DNA of 64,000 bases from Naegleria lovaniensis (lineage: Eukaryota > Heterolobosea > Eutetramitea > Acrasida > Naegleriidae), in assembly GCF_003324165.1 (NCBI RefSeq), contig NW_025407828.1, positions 714,174 through 778,173 on the forward strand, read 5' to 3'. A model generated the notes under the pieces. The model had not been told where the DNA came from. It did no database searches and saw only the letters and a program-made list of their open reading frames with translations. The position numbers and the translations under genes are program-made. Numbering within the stretch: the stretch's first letter is position 1; each line of letters starts with the position of its first letter. Positions 1-9,168 of the stretch are shown one piece after another.

Positions 1-2
1 TA

Positions 3-896
3 AATGATGAGAAAAAGGGAACTTGGTGGAAGAGCGTTCTTGTGAAAGGACTTTTGAAGAGGAATGAGCAAACAGGAGAGTATTCTCTTTCAGTGAATGG
101 CAAGCCAATGGAAATTGTTGGCCAGCTCGTGGAAGGCAGTAGAGGAATGGAATTGTCTGAATTGAAAATGTTTAATGGAAAATTATATTCAGCAGATGAC
201 CGTACCGGAATTGTTTATCAATTAATGATTACTAACAGTGGTAATAATGGTGATGTTCAAGTGAAGGCCATTCCTCGTCACATTCTTCCCGATGGAAATG
301 GAGAAACCACAAGCAAGGGCTTCAAATGTGAATGGGCCACTGTGAAGGATTCCAAGTTATACATTGGAAGCATTGGAAAAGAGTGGACAACAGGAGATGG
401 AGTCATTCTTAATCATGATCCAATGTATGTCAAAACTATTGACGCTAATGGAAAAGTGGAGCATGTGGATTGGATTAAAAATTATAAGGCTCTTCTCAAA
501 GCTGTGGGAATTAAGGATAAAGGATACATGGTACATGAGGCTGCCGAATGGAGTGACTTCCATAAGAGATGGTTTTTCCTTCCTCGACGAGTATCTTTTG
601 AAACTTATGACGAAAAGAAGGACGAGCAACGTGGCTCAAATTATGTCATTTCAGCCTCTGAAGATTTTTCACATATTGAGTTTGCTCGTATTGGTGAGAT
701 TATTTCTCCAGCTAGAGGTTTTTCCAGTGTCAAATTTGTTCCAGGAAGACCTACTGAAATTGTAGCTGTCAAATCGGAGGAAACTGACGAAGCCATCCGA
801 AGTTACTTGATGGTATTTGACATTACGACAGGAAAAGTTTTGATGCCAGAAACTCTGATTATTGATGAAAAGATTGAAGGCATGGAGATTGCTTAA
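3..896 (+). CDS. apyrase / calcium-activated nucleotidase, CANT1 family (5' partial)
   Basis: The reading frame is open from the first bases of the window to the stop at 894-896, so the N-terminus lies outside. The visible 298 residues match the apyrase family (soluble calcium-activated nucleotidase), which hydrolyses nucleoside di- and triphosphates in the secretory pathway or outside the cell. Family-typical blocks are visible in order: GRGMELSEL, FNGKLYSADDRTG, KGFKCEW, GKEWTT, HEAAEWS, RWFFLPRR, GFSSVKFVPG and the C-terminal EGMEIA. These cover the five-bladed propeller that carries the calcium site and the active-site acidic residues. An in-frame GTG at 42 is not the start, because family-like sequence (GTWWKS) lies upstream of it. 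No frame breaks are seen. Family assignment is confident; substrate preference cannot be read from sequence. Confidence 0.93.
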   Translation, partial: NDEKKGTWWKSVLVKGLLKRNEQTGEYSLSVNGKPMEIVGQLVEGSRGMELSELKMFNGKLYSADDRTGIVYQLMITNSGNNGDVQVKAIPRHILPDGNGETTSKGFKCEWATVKDSKLYIGSIGKEWTTGDGVILNHDPMYVKTIDANGKVEHVDWIKNYKALLKAVGIKDKGYMVHEAAEWSDFHKRWFFLPRRVSFETYDEKKDEQRGSNYVISASEDFSHIEFARIGEIISPARGFSSVKFVPGRPTEIVAVKSEETDEAIRSYLMVFDITTGKVLMPETLIIDEKIEGMEIA

Positions 897-1137
897 ACAT
901 TTTGGAAATGTTGAACTGCATAGAGTTCAATCATTCGAACCTCACCTAGTCACTACTTATTTATTGTATATTTTTGGAATTATTCCTAGTAAGAACATTT
1001 CTATAATGTTCATATCCAATTTTGAAAAAAGTTCATCATGCATTCAACCTGTTAAATTGTGTATTGGGAACAATGCCGTGGTTGCAATCAAAAAAACCAC
1101 ACATTGTTCCATTGCAACCACGGCAATATATTAAAAA
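897..1137. other. intergenic stretch with an inverted repeat
   Basis: No gene is seen between the apyrase stop and the first plausible ATG (1138) of the TTC38-like gene. The region holds the 15-bp inverted repeat at 1074-1125, listed separately. A short ORF covering 862-1134 only reads through the repeat and has no protein character. Confidence 0.6.
1074..1125. repeat. 15-bp perfect inverted repeat (hairpin)
   Basis: TGCCGTGGTTGCAAT at 1074-1088 is the exact reverse complement of 1111-1125, separated by 22 nt. A second pair, GAACAAT at 1068-1074 and ATTGTTC at 1103-1109, is also inverted but lies outside the left arm and inside the right arm. The two pairings are therefore mutually exclusive rather than one longer stem. 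It lies in the spacer between two same-strand genes. Confidence 0.8.
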
Positions 1138-1341
1138 ATGTCTACACCACAAGTCAGCAATTATTATTTGGGAGACGGAGGAGCCTTTCTGTATCCATTG
1201 GTTAGAGATGTAGGTAGGAATTGATTAGTTGAAAGATATTGACTCATGTACTGCCTGTCATGGTGTGAAACAAAACACCTGTTGTGATGATGATTCATTC
1301 CACAAAATCTTGATGAATATTTTTATTAATTGAACACACAG

Positions 1342-2739
1342 TATCTTGGATGGAGAAATTCCATGGTTGATACACTCCAACAATGTCTCAAAGAACAACC
1401 AGAAAATTTAATGGCTCTCATTATTGATTTAGGAAGTAGCTTGCATCGTACCGATTTGGCATTGAATCACGAAACCTATACCAAGAAAATGCAAAATATT
1501 ATGACCATTTTCGAAAAGCAAACCACAGGACAAGACAACTCTCGAATGCTTCAATTACACATTCAAGCATTGCAAGCTTGGATGAACGGGCAATACAGAT
1601 ACGCGACTGAAATTTGGGAAGACTTGTTGAAAATGGACACGTTCGATGCCATTGCTTTAAAGTTTGCCTATGATGGTTACTTTTACTTGGGAGACAGTGA
1701 AAATATTTGCAAATCTGTTGAGAGACACGTTGAAAATTACAACGACGAACGATGTGTACCCATGGAAATTTATGGCTACATTTTGGGAATGTATGCATTT
1801 GGATTGGAAGAGACTTATCAATACAAAGAAGCAGAACAAGCTGCCATTAAGGCCATTGCCATTAATAAGGACGATGCTTGGGCCATGCACGCATGGGTCC
1901 ACGTTCGAGAAATGGAAGGTGATGTTTCACATGGAATTGAGTTTATGAAAACTGAAGAAAGTGTTTGGTCGACCTGCGCAGCTTTGTCCTGTCACATGTA
2001 TTGGCATTGGTGTTTGTTTTTATGGGATCAAGGAAAATTTGATGAAGTGTTAAAGATTTATGATGAAAAGATTTCTGTGCATATGGAATCGTTGGCTCCT
2101 CTCGATCTCGTTGATGCCAGTTCCTTATTGTATCGCTTGTATTTGGATGGAATTATAGACAAGAAGGATTCGAGATGGAAAAAAGTTCGTCAATGTTGGT
2201 CAACCATGCTTTGTAGTCATACCTTTGCATTCAATGATGCTCACATACTCATGGTTTATAATGATCGAAGTGATGAGAATGTGAGCAAGATGCTTGATGA
2301 ACAATGGCAATCACTCGAAAATTATCTTCTCTCATCATCCAATCAGGTAGAAAATGGTTCTAATGAAACCAAGGTGATTGAAAATGATTCCAAAAAAGTC
2401 TATCAACAAGTTGGAATTGCGACTTGTAAAGCCATTGATCTCTATAATTATGATCATTTCACAGAATCAGCAAAATTGTTGCAATTACTTGTCCCAACAG
2501 GAAAATTGAAGATGATTGGAGGTAGTCATGCACAACGAGATGTCTTTGAATTAATTTTCATTCATGCTGTATTTGAATGTTGCAGTATGGTACCACCACA
2601 AGGCTCAGATCAGTGGGACGTTGTTAAAAAATTGTTAGAAATGAGAAAATCAAGAAAACCAAACAGTGGAAAGGTGAAACGCTTGTATGACAAATTCTAT
2701 CAATTGTCAAACTTGAATTTTCACACCAATTCTTTGTAA
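1342..2739 (+). CDS. TTC38-like tetratricopeptide repeat protein (main exon)
   Basis: This exon encodes about 465 residues that match TTC38 over nearly the full family length. Shared blocks include FAYDGYFYLGD, YGYILGMYAFGLEET, DDAWAMHAWVHVREMEGD, CHMYWHWCLFL, LYDEKI-type helices, LVDASSLLYRL, FNDAHILM, GGSHAQRDVFELIFIHA and the C-terminal KPNSGKVKRLYDKF. TTC38 proteins are predicted TPR scaffolds of unknown biochemical role. There is no ATG at the left edge: the codon at 1330 is TTG with TAA immediately upstream, and ACACACAG|TAT at 1334-1342 looks like a 3' splice site. The family N-terminus therefore needs at least one upstream exon. A candidate starts at ATG 1138 and ends at a GTAGGT donor at 1208 (phase 0), but its residues do not clearly match TTC38, so the 5' structure is unresolved. 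Confidence 0.85.
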   Translation, partial: YLGWRNSMVDTLQQCLKEQPENLMALIIDLGSSLHRTDLALNHETYTKKMQNIMTIFEKQTTGQDNSRMLQLHIQALQAWMNGQYRYATEIWEDLLKMDTFDAIALKFAYDGYFYLGDSENICKSVERHVENYNDERCVPMEIYGYILGMYAFGLEETYQYKEAEQAAIKAIAINKDDAWAMHAWVHVREMEGDVSHGIEFMKTEESVWSTCAALSCHMYWHWCLFLWDQGKFDEVLKIYDEKISVHMESLAPLDLVDASSLLYRLYLDGIIDKKDSRWKKVRQCWSTMLCSHTFAFNDAHILMVYNDRSDENVSKMLDEQWQSLENYLLSSSNQVENGSNETKVIENDSKKVYQQVGIATCKAIDLYNYDHFTESAKLLQLLVPTGKLKMIGGSHAQRDVFELIFIHAVFECCSMVPPQGSDQWDVVKKLLEMRKSRKPNSGKVKRLYDKFYQLSNLNFHTNSL

Positions 2740-2839
2740 AGTGGAGATTAATAGAATTTAAAGATTTATATTGTTGTGACAATTATTACGTAACAATTAA
2801 ATTATTATTGCGTATTGGGGAAATACAAAAGCAAAAAAA

Positions 2840-3733
2840 ATGCAAGACAATGATGAGAATAACACACATCACGAATCGACCACGACGGACGAAAATTCAA
2901 AATCGGAAATGAATGAGGATTCTAAAAATCAACAATCAAGTGCACTGGATGAATTATTTTCATCATCATCCGAAGATGAAGAGAGCAAGCCTACCACTCT
3001 TGAAAATTCTTTTGGATCTAAAGATCAAGAAGATGACTATATGAATGATAAATTTTTACAATTAACATCGGAACAAGATGATTCCTCTACAAGTAGTAGC
3101 AATCAAAAACAACACACTAAACTTTCGTTCTATAATGCTCCTCCAGATTTGTTGAAACAATACAATATTGCAAAAAAGGAAAAGCAACACAAAAAAGCTC
3201 ATCATTTGAAAAAACAAATACGAGAATTTGGATTAAAAGAGAACATGTTGGAGAAGGCCAAAATATCTCTTTCTCAAAATTTAATTAAAAAGGAAGAAGA
3301 AAAGAGTGAATCTTCACAGTCGGTTGGATTAAAATTGTTGAAAAAGATGGGCTATGAAGCAGGACAAGGTCTTGGAAAGAATAATCAAGGCTTGATAAAT
3401 CCGCTCTCAATTGATCGACAATTGGATGATTTAATTCAATCAAGTGCATTGGGAAAGTCAAAGATTTTACCAAAGATTGGCTCCAACTACGAAGAATTAC
3501 AGAAAAAAGAACAAATTGAGCAATTCAAACAGGAAATGAAAGAAAAATCAGTAGCCCAGCAACATCAGTCATTAACACCTGAGGAGTTTCAAAGAAGAAT
3601 GAAAGAAATTCATGATGAACAAAAGAAGAAGAGAAAGTTGAGAATGGCATTGCAACCAAGTAATGATGTAGAAGAGAATCCTTTAAAGAAACAGAAAGAA
3701 GAGGAAAATTGGGACGAGTTTGATGATTTTTAA
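2840..3733 (+). CDS. G-patch domain protein
   Basis: This is a 297-residue single-exon gene starting at an ATG preceded by a run of A. A Ser/Glu/Asp-rich N-terminus (about residues 1-90) contains an LDELFSSSSEDEE patch, followed by a basic helical stretch (about 105-145). A G-patch follows at about residues 165-210, with the diagnostic GLKLLKKMGYEAGQGLGK and later GL(I)NPLSIDRQ. The C-terminal half is highly charged and helical (RRMKEIHDEQKKKRKLR) and ends in acidic EENWDEFDDF. G-patch proteins usually bind and stimulate DEAH-box RNA helicases in splicing or ribosome assembly. The helical flanks are reminiscent of GPATCH11, but I would not assign orthology. The gene is convergent with the membrane-protein gene that ends at 3876. 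Confidence 0.82.
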   Translation: MQDNDENNTHHESTTTDENSKSEMNEDSKNQQSSALDELFSSSSEDEESKPTTLENSFGSKDQEDDYMNDKFLQLTSEQDDSSTSSSNQKQHTKLSFYNAPPDLLKQYNIAKKEKQHKKAHHLKKQIREFGLKENMLEKAKISLSQNLIKKEEEKSESSQSVGLKLLKKMGYEAGQGLGKNNQGLINPLSIDRQLDDLIQSSALGKSKILPKIGSNYEELQKKEQIEQFKQEMKEKSVAQQHQSLTPEEFQRRMKEIHDEQKKKRKLRMALQPSNDVEENPLKKQKEEENWDEFDDF

Positions 3734-3875
3734 AAGTCATCTTGTTTTTGACACAGAAGAACATACATTTGAAACGTTAGAGAAACCAAGTTGAGAATTT
3801 TAATTGGAACGATGGATGTTATCACAACAGTCCAACGATACAGATTTATTTACAAAGATGAACTCTGTGGATGGC

Positions 3876-5062
3876 TTATTTACAAGTTTCATCCACCTGT
3901 TTAGGTTGTTGTTGGGTTATGACCACTTTTTTAAGCTCTTTAATGGCATCATCTGTTCTCATAATGGCTGGATAAAACAAACTCAAAATTGCAACAGCAA
4001 ATCCAAGGACTCCCAATGAATTCAACACGTGCCAAATCAATCCCAAAACTAAATTAACGGACGAGGTACTTCCTCCAGCACCTGCTGCCACTTCTAGAAC
4101 GACACACATGATCAAGGAAAACAACAAGCCAACTGTCATTTTGATTGGATTTTGAACTCGTTTTTGAAACTTGGAATGGTTATTGGATTTGGTACCCTCT
4201 TTTTCAACTACTTGAACGTTGACCTGCTCTTTTTGGACAACTGGCTAGGCTGGGAGCGTAGTATTGTTGTTATTATTATTACTGCGCTCCACTTTCTTTG
4301 TCGTTCGCCGAATAGTTCTCATGACTAGAATTCCAGAAATGAGAGCCATGATTGAATCGAAAATGAGCATGGCTGTAATGCATACAAAGCATCCAATCAA
4401 GATTCCAGTCACAGCGATACCGGATAGATATCCAAATAAGAAGAGCATATGGGAAGCAACAATACCAAACACGAAGAACGTGGCAATGATGATGAATGCA
4501 ACATTGACAATGTTCATCAGGATTTTGATGTATCCAAATGTCTTTGCAGAGATGGTTCTTGTTAAGTGAGCTGTTTTCCAACTGTCAGAAGTCAGTTGTC
4601 AAAGAAATACTTGGAACCAACAATAACAATTTAAACTTACAAAATCATTTGCACCACGTAAATAATGACAAAGAGTAACACCATATTGGTAAATCTAAAC
4701 AAGTATTTAAAAGCCAAAGCCACATGCAGTCCAATAAAGAAGTTCCAAGTCACCCTTCCATTATTCTCGAGTTTGGTTCTTGCAGTCATCGAGAGCACGT
4801 GATATATAATACTGACGACCATACACATGAACTGAATTGAGACGATGATGGCCACTAATGTGAGCAATATCTTATGATTTCGTTTGAATTCTTTCCTATT
4901 TCTCATTTTCAACAAAAAGACAAAGAAGAAAACAAAAAACACCACGAAGCTCACAAGGAATAACGCAGAAAAACCGATGGAACTTGATGTTGCCCATAAC
5001 GGTGGGAAGTATTGAACTGTAATGTCGAAGGTGTTACCATCGGATGACCAAGGACGTGACAT
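3876..5062 (-). CDS. orphan seven-membrane-segment protein, three exons
   Basis: Exons on the minus strand are 5062-4641, 4557-4283 and 4240-3876, totalling 1062 nt or 353 residues. The start ATG at 5062 follows an A run. Intron 1 (4558-4640, 83 nt) has a GTAAGT donor and a CAAG acceptor that restores frame. Intron 2 is proposed at 4241-4282 (42 nt, GTAATA...CCAG, phase 1). Without it an in-frame TAG at 4245-4247 would split one continuous frame. Hydropathy by eye gives seven hydrophobic segments, three in exon 1, two in exon 2 and two in exon 3, with a short extracellular-type N-terminus and a polar loop rich in Asn, Lys and Gln between segments 5 and 6. The protein ends with a polar tail. 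That topology fits a GPCR-like or small transporter fold, but no family motif is recognised. A tandem repeat with CRE-like cores lies about 100-220 bp upstream. Confidence 0.68.
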
Positions 5063-5162
5063 TTTTTAGTGAACTTGCTGGAACGCTTGTTATCTCAAAG
5101 AAAGCTTTTATTGTTTAGGAGATATCACAATAGTCAAGCATCTCTAGGTCAGAATACTCTTG

Positions 5163-5281
5163 TTATATATTTCCTCCAACGATTTGACGTCTGACATTGT
5201 GTTGGAGATATTAAATTTATGTCATATCTTTCCTCCAATCATTGACGTCTGATAGAGCGAGTTTGGAGATATTGAATTCAT
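5163..5281. repeat. two tandem ~60-bp units with TGACGTC cores
   Basis: Two adjacent units share TCCTCCAA (5172 and 5231), TTGACGTCTGA (5184 and 5242), TTGGAGATATT (5202 and 5263) and ATGTCATATCT (5219 and 5280), with offsets of 58-61 bp. Within each unit CTCCAA and TTGGAG form an inverted pair around the TGACGTC core. The units lie upstream of the minus-strand membrane-protein start at 5062, so they are placed to act as promoter elements. That role is inference. Confidence 0.75.
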
Positions 5282-5697
5282 GTCATATCTATCCAGTGAC
5301 TGGAGGATGGATATGGTAGGAAACTCTCCAGCTAGTGAACTTGCTGTCTTAACATCGAAGATGATCTTGCAGTGTAGTTGTCTTGGCGGATAAATCATGT
5401 CATAAAATTATGGCTTAACAAAATACACGCATACATGTTATTAAGGGTTAAAAATATATTTCAAGTACTGGATCAGATTTTTCTGTTAAGGAATTCGATG
5501 AAACAGCATTCAACAAAGAATCACTTATTCTTACGTTGCCTGACAAGCCTTCATTGTTTTTGGGAGGTTGGCAAAGTTACTAATTACAATTTTTTGAATT
5601 TCCCAAGTTCAGCCAAAACATTAGGGTACGGCTGAGAATGAAAAATATAAACGTCGAAATCCTACACTCATGTGGAATGATCATTCACAATACATGC
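5282..5697. other. intergenic, no gene seen
   Basis: The stretch between the tandem repeat and the 3' end of the minus-strand TPR gene is AT-rich. The one ORF in it (5378-5635, plus strand) has no start context or protein character that I can support. Confidence 0.6.
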
Positions 5698-8600
5698 TTA
5701 ACACACCCTCGTAATTCTATTCACAACTGTTCTTAATCGTTGACTTAAAACCAAACCCGCTGCATTGCTTGGCATGATGGTCAAAAACTTTTCAATGTCC
5801 TCCAATGCTTCAACAAATAATTGTGCCTTTTCAAAGAATAGGGATCGATTATAGAGTACCCATTCATCATTCGGGTTTTTAGAAAGTATTTTGGTCGCAT
5901 AATAAATAGCCTCCTTGTACAATTTCTTTTGATACATGCACAATGAGAGATTGTATAAAATATTTCGTTCCTCACTTTTCAGTTCTAGCACTAATTTGAG
6001 ATAATCTTTCGATGCTTCATCGTATTGATTTTTTCTCATGTAACAATATCCTCTGTTGGCAAGTGCTGTAATATTGTTGGGACCTAAGAAGAGAGCTTTG
6101 GAGAATAAATCAATGGCTTCGTCGTACTTGTTCATTTGCGAGTAGGTATATCCCAAGTTTGCAATTGGTAAATGATAAGTGGGTTTTAACCGTATGGCAA
6201 ACTTGTAGTAGAGAATGGCATTCTCATGTTCACTGTCATTGTAATATAATGCTCGATTGTTGTAGGTTAAATGGTTCGAAGGATCAATACGCAGACTTTC
6301 TTCATACTCTTCAACTGCTTCTTTATGCAAGGACATTCTCTTCAAACAAATTCCATTGTTATTGTGTGACATGGAATATCCTCGGTAATTCTCAATAACT
6401 TTACGATAGAGTGCACTCGATTCTTCGTACTTTTCTAACTTGTCAACAATGTAGGCTTTGGTAAAGACGGCAGTTGTGTTGAAAATGGAATGATTTTGCA
6501 TGAGACGTTGTTGAACGTTGAGCAAATCAAGGAAATTTCAGTATAGTAGAGAGCAGTGTCAAGTTTTTTAACCTCAGCCAACGCTTTGCCAAGGAAGGAA
6601 TAAGCAACATGAGAATAATAGGGAAGTTGAAAGTGTGGTGAAGTGTTGTCTCGGGGGATGTGCATGTCCACAACATCTGACGGTACGAAAGCCAAGCGAT
6701 CGCACAACAACTTTTCAATTTCTGTGACACGTTCTGTTACACGTTGAGAAATGTCCATAAATTTGTCAGTATGATTTTTCAATTGAAAGTCTTGCTCTTT
6801 CTGAGCATCTCTAATCGCTTGGAGAATGGTTAAAGCAGATTGATCTTCTTCGATTGGTGGATGCAACACGGAAGCAAGCAAATACTTGACACAATCATCA
6901 AGCTTTTTCACTCCATACAACGCAATTCCACTCAAAAAGGCACATAGCAAATCCTTTTCTGAATTCTCGTTAGTTTTGACGATATATTTGCTTCTTGCTC
7001 CTTGGTTAAATAGAGGTGCATACGATGGATTTTCAAACAATTTCAATAAATATTTGAGTGTGTAGTGCTCAAAGATTTTTCGATCCTCAGCAATACATGA
7101 GATAATATGAACTACTTCAATTCCGATTAGATTTTCTAAGGTAACCCTTGGAACCATGTACTTGTCCTGTTCAGAGTGTTCTTCGGATGGGTCATGTTGT
7201 GCTGGCTGCACTTCATCTCTGAATACAGTATTGATCCTCAACATGGACAGAAGAAATCTAATTAAATAAATGTTATGCCTATTGTGTTGAAGAATTAATT
7301 CACACACAACAGGTTCGTTGTATGGAGTCGAGATTACTCGATTCAAGAATAAGCCACCTCTTTTCATCAAAATGAGCTCCATGACAAATATTCCCATACA
7401 AAACAGAACGTCACTTTGACGCATGTGTAACTTGAGAATTGTTTCTTCAAAGGTATCCTTAATTTTCACATCAATGAATTGACTTAACCCAATATCGTCT
7501 CGTAAGAAATCAGCAGTTTCTGCATAGTTAGATCGATCAGGTTCCATAAATCTAGGAGAGATCATCAAGTTATTTAAAAAGAGTGTTTCAATGACGTTTC
7601 CATTCTCATTTCGTTGTCTATACAAATCAAAAAGATATTCATCTTGTTCGTTGTCTGGTATTTTTGGTAACTTTCCTTCTTGTTCAAGCACGAGTAGCTT
7701 TTCCGTAATAGCAAAAATAATTTGGAAAATCACAAATGATGGCAATTGGTGTTGATATTTGGTATTTTTGATCTTCTTCTTCTCACGGTTCATGCTCAAA
7801 CCGTAATACTTGTCTAAAATTTCTTCGATATCTACAAAACTCGTGTGCCAGGACTGGTCTCACTGCTACTGCTGCTACTTGCTATGTTAGAGCTGACATT
7901 CGTGTGGTGCTCATTCATCCCTACAGAAAACCACGTCGACTTGGACAATCGGTGAAAGTACAAAATATTTTCAATTTCCAATCGATCAGGGTGTTCGAAT
8001 GGTAAAAATTTTAAGCTTGAGAGAGTAATGATATTCAATTTTGAGCTATTTGGTACGGGTCGGTAATGGTACTCAATCTCCTCATTCAGAATATTATTAT
8101 TCTCGTTTTCTTCTTGTTCGCTGACATTATCTGACCCATAGGAGGACTCTTCAGACTGCAAGAAAGAGTCATCACTCGATTGATCATCGTCATATTCGGA
8201 TGATGATGCATTTTCTGATTCTACAAATGGAAACTCATATAATGTATTTTCAATGTCCTTAATAAATTCTTGTTGCCTTTGCATCTTTTCTACAAAAGTA
8301 GCGCCTTCGATATTGTTGTAAGAAAGTGCTGATGGAGCGTTGCATTATTCATACCGGCGCTATTTGAAGTGTTATTTACAGCCAAGTCGGAATCTACAAA
8401 CAATTTACAAAATTCTTCTAGAGTTACTTGTTGCGCAACGTCATCCATTACACAATTTTTCCTCTTCTTGTTTTGATTAAACTCTCCATGATGATTGCAA
8501 AGTTGATGCATTTCGTTTCCTTCGTCACTCATTCGATCGTTAATGTCTTGTTCATCATCATAATCGTCACCATTGAACCGATCGTAATGATTACTTTTCA

Positions 8601-8964
8601 GCGGTGAAGATGATGAGCGATTTGATGAAGTAGAGTCGTAAATGTTGTTGCCGTTGCTGTAACATGACCGAGTACTAGTTTTTCCGCTTTTCTGTTGTAA
8701 TGGATCATCATCATCCCGCAAATCCATACGATCATGATCGCCATCTTCTCCACCATGATTCATCCGAAAGCCGTTTACAACCTCCTCTCGGCTTGAAGAA
8801 GACACAACAACATGATCATCTTTAAAATAGTCAGCACTACTGCCTTTGTTATTATTGATGTTATCATTATTATTATTAGAAGAAGAAGAAGAAGGCGGAG
8901 CTTCAGAAGAGGACAAATTCAAGTCATCGGAAGACGATGCCACAGTTTGCCTAGCGATGATCAT
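5698..8964 (-). CDS. TPR protein with acidic/Ser-rich N-terminus (frame break near 6527)
   Basis: One minus-strand gene is split over several frames. Exon 1 (8964-8355) begins at an ATG preceded by A residues and encodes a Ser/Asn/Asp-rich region. Intron 1 (8290-8354, 65 nt, GTATGA...TTTTGTAG) fits phase 1 on both sides. Exon 2 starts at 8289 and encodes an acidic Ser-rich stretch. A second intron must end before the conserved part of the protein. Candidates are GTAGCA...TTTTGTAG ending at 7832-7833, or a longer one starting near GTAGGG with an acceptor about 20 nt upstream. The rest is helical, and its C-terminal third is a run of TPRs with canonical spacing (for example NNRALYYND, ANLGYTYSQMNKYDEAIDLF, ANRGYCYMRKNQYDEA). 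At about 6527-6528 the frame changes inside a TPR without a possible intron, and one added base restores it. TPR arrays mediate protein binding; the partner is unknown. Confidence 0.72.
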
Positions 8965-9168
8965 TTTTTTTTAAATTTAAATATGAACTATTATGTCCTT
9001 TTTAAGATTGAATCTATTCAGTCAAAGGGATTGTACAATATTAAGAGTTTTCCTCAGCAAATTGTCAAAGACCACCAACAAAAGGACCTACAGCTTTCAT
9101 TGAGGAAAAAAACCTTCTTGTGAAATTCCAAGTGTCTTGTTTGAGATGTCAAATTTCATTCAAAAAAA
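8965..9168. promoter_or_regulatory. divergent intergenic promoter region
   Basis: About 200 bp separate the divergent start codons at 8964 (minus) and 9169 (plus), so both promoters must lie here. Both starts are directly preceded by eight A residues on their own strand. No specific box is recognised. Confidence 0.5.

Noticed and set aside
1330-1341. TTG at 1330 as the start of the TTC38-like gene
   Set aside because: A stop lies directly upstream, no ATG is present, and ACACACAG looks like a splice acceptor; the family N-terminus is missing.
4279-4581. A 100-codon minus-strand ORF rich in His and Cys over exon 2 of the orphan membrane protein
   Set aside because: It is out of frame with the hydrophobic coding frame that joins cleanly to exon 1 and exon 3.
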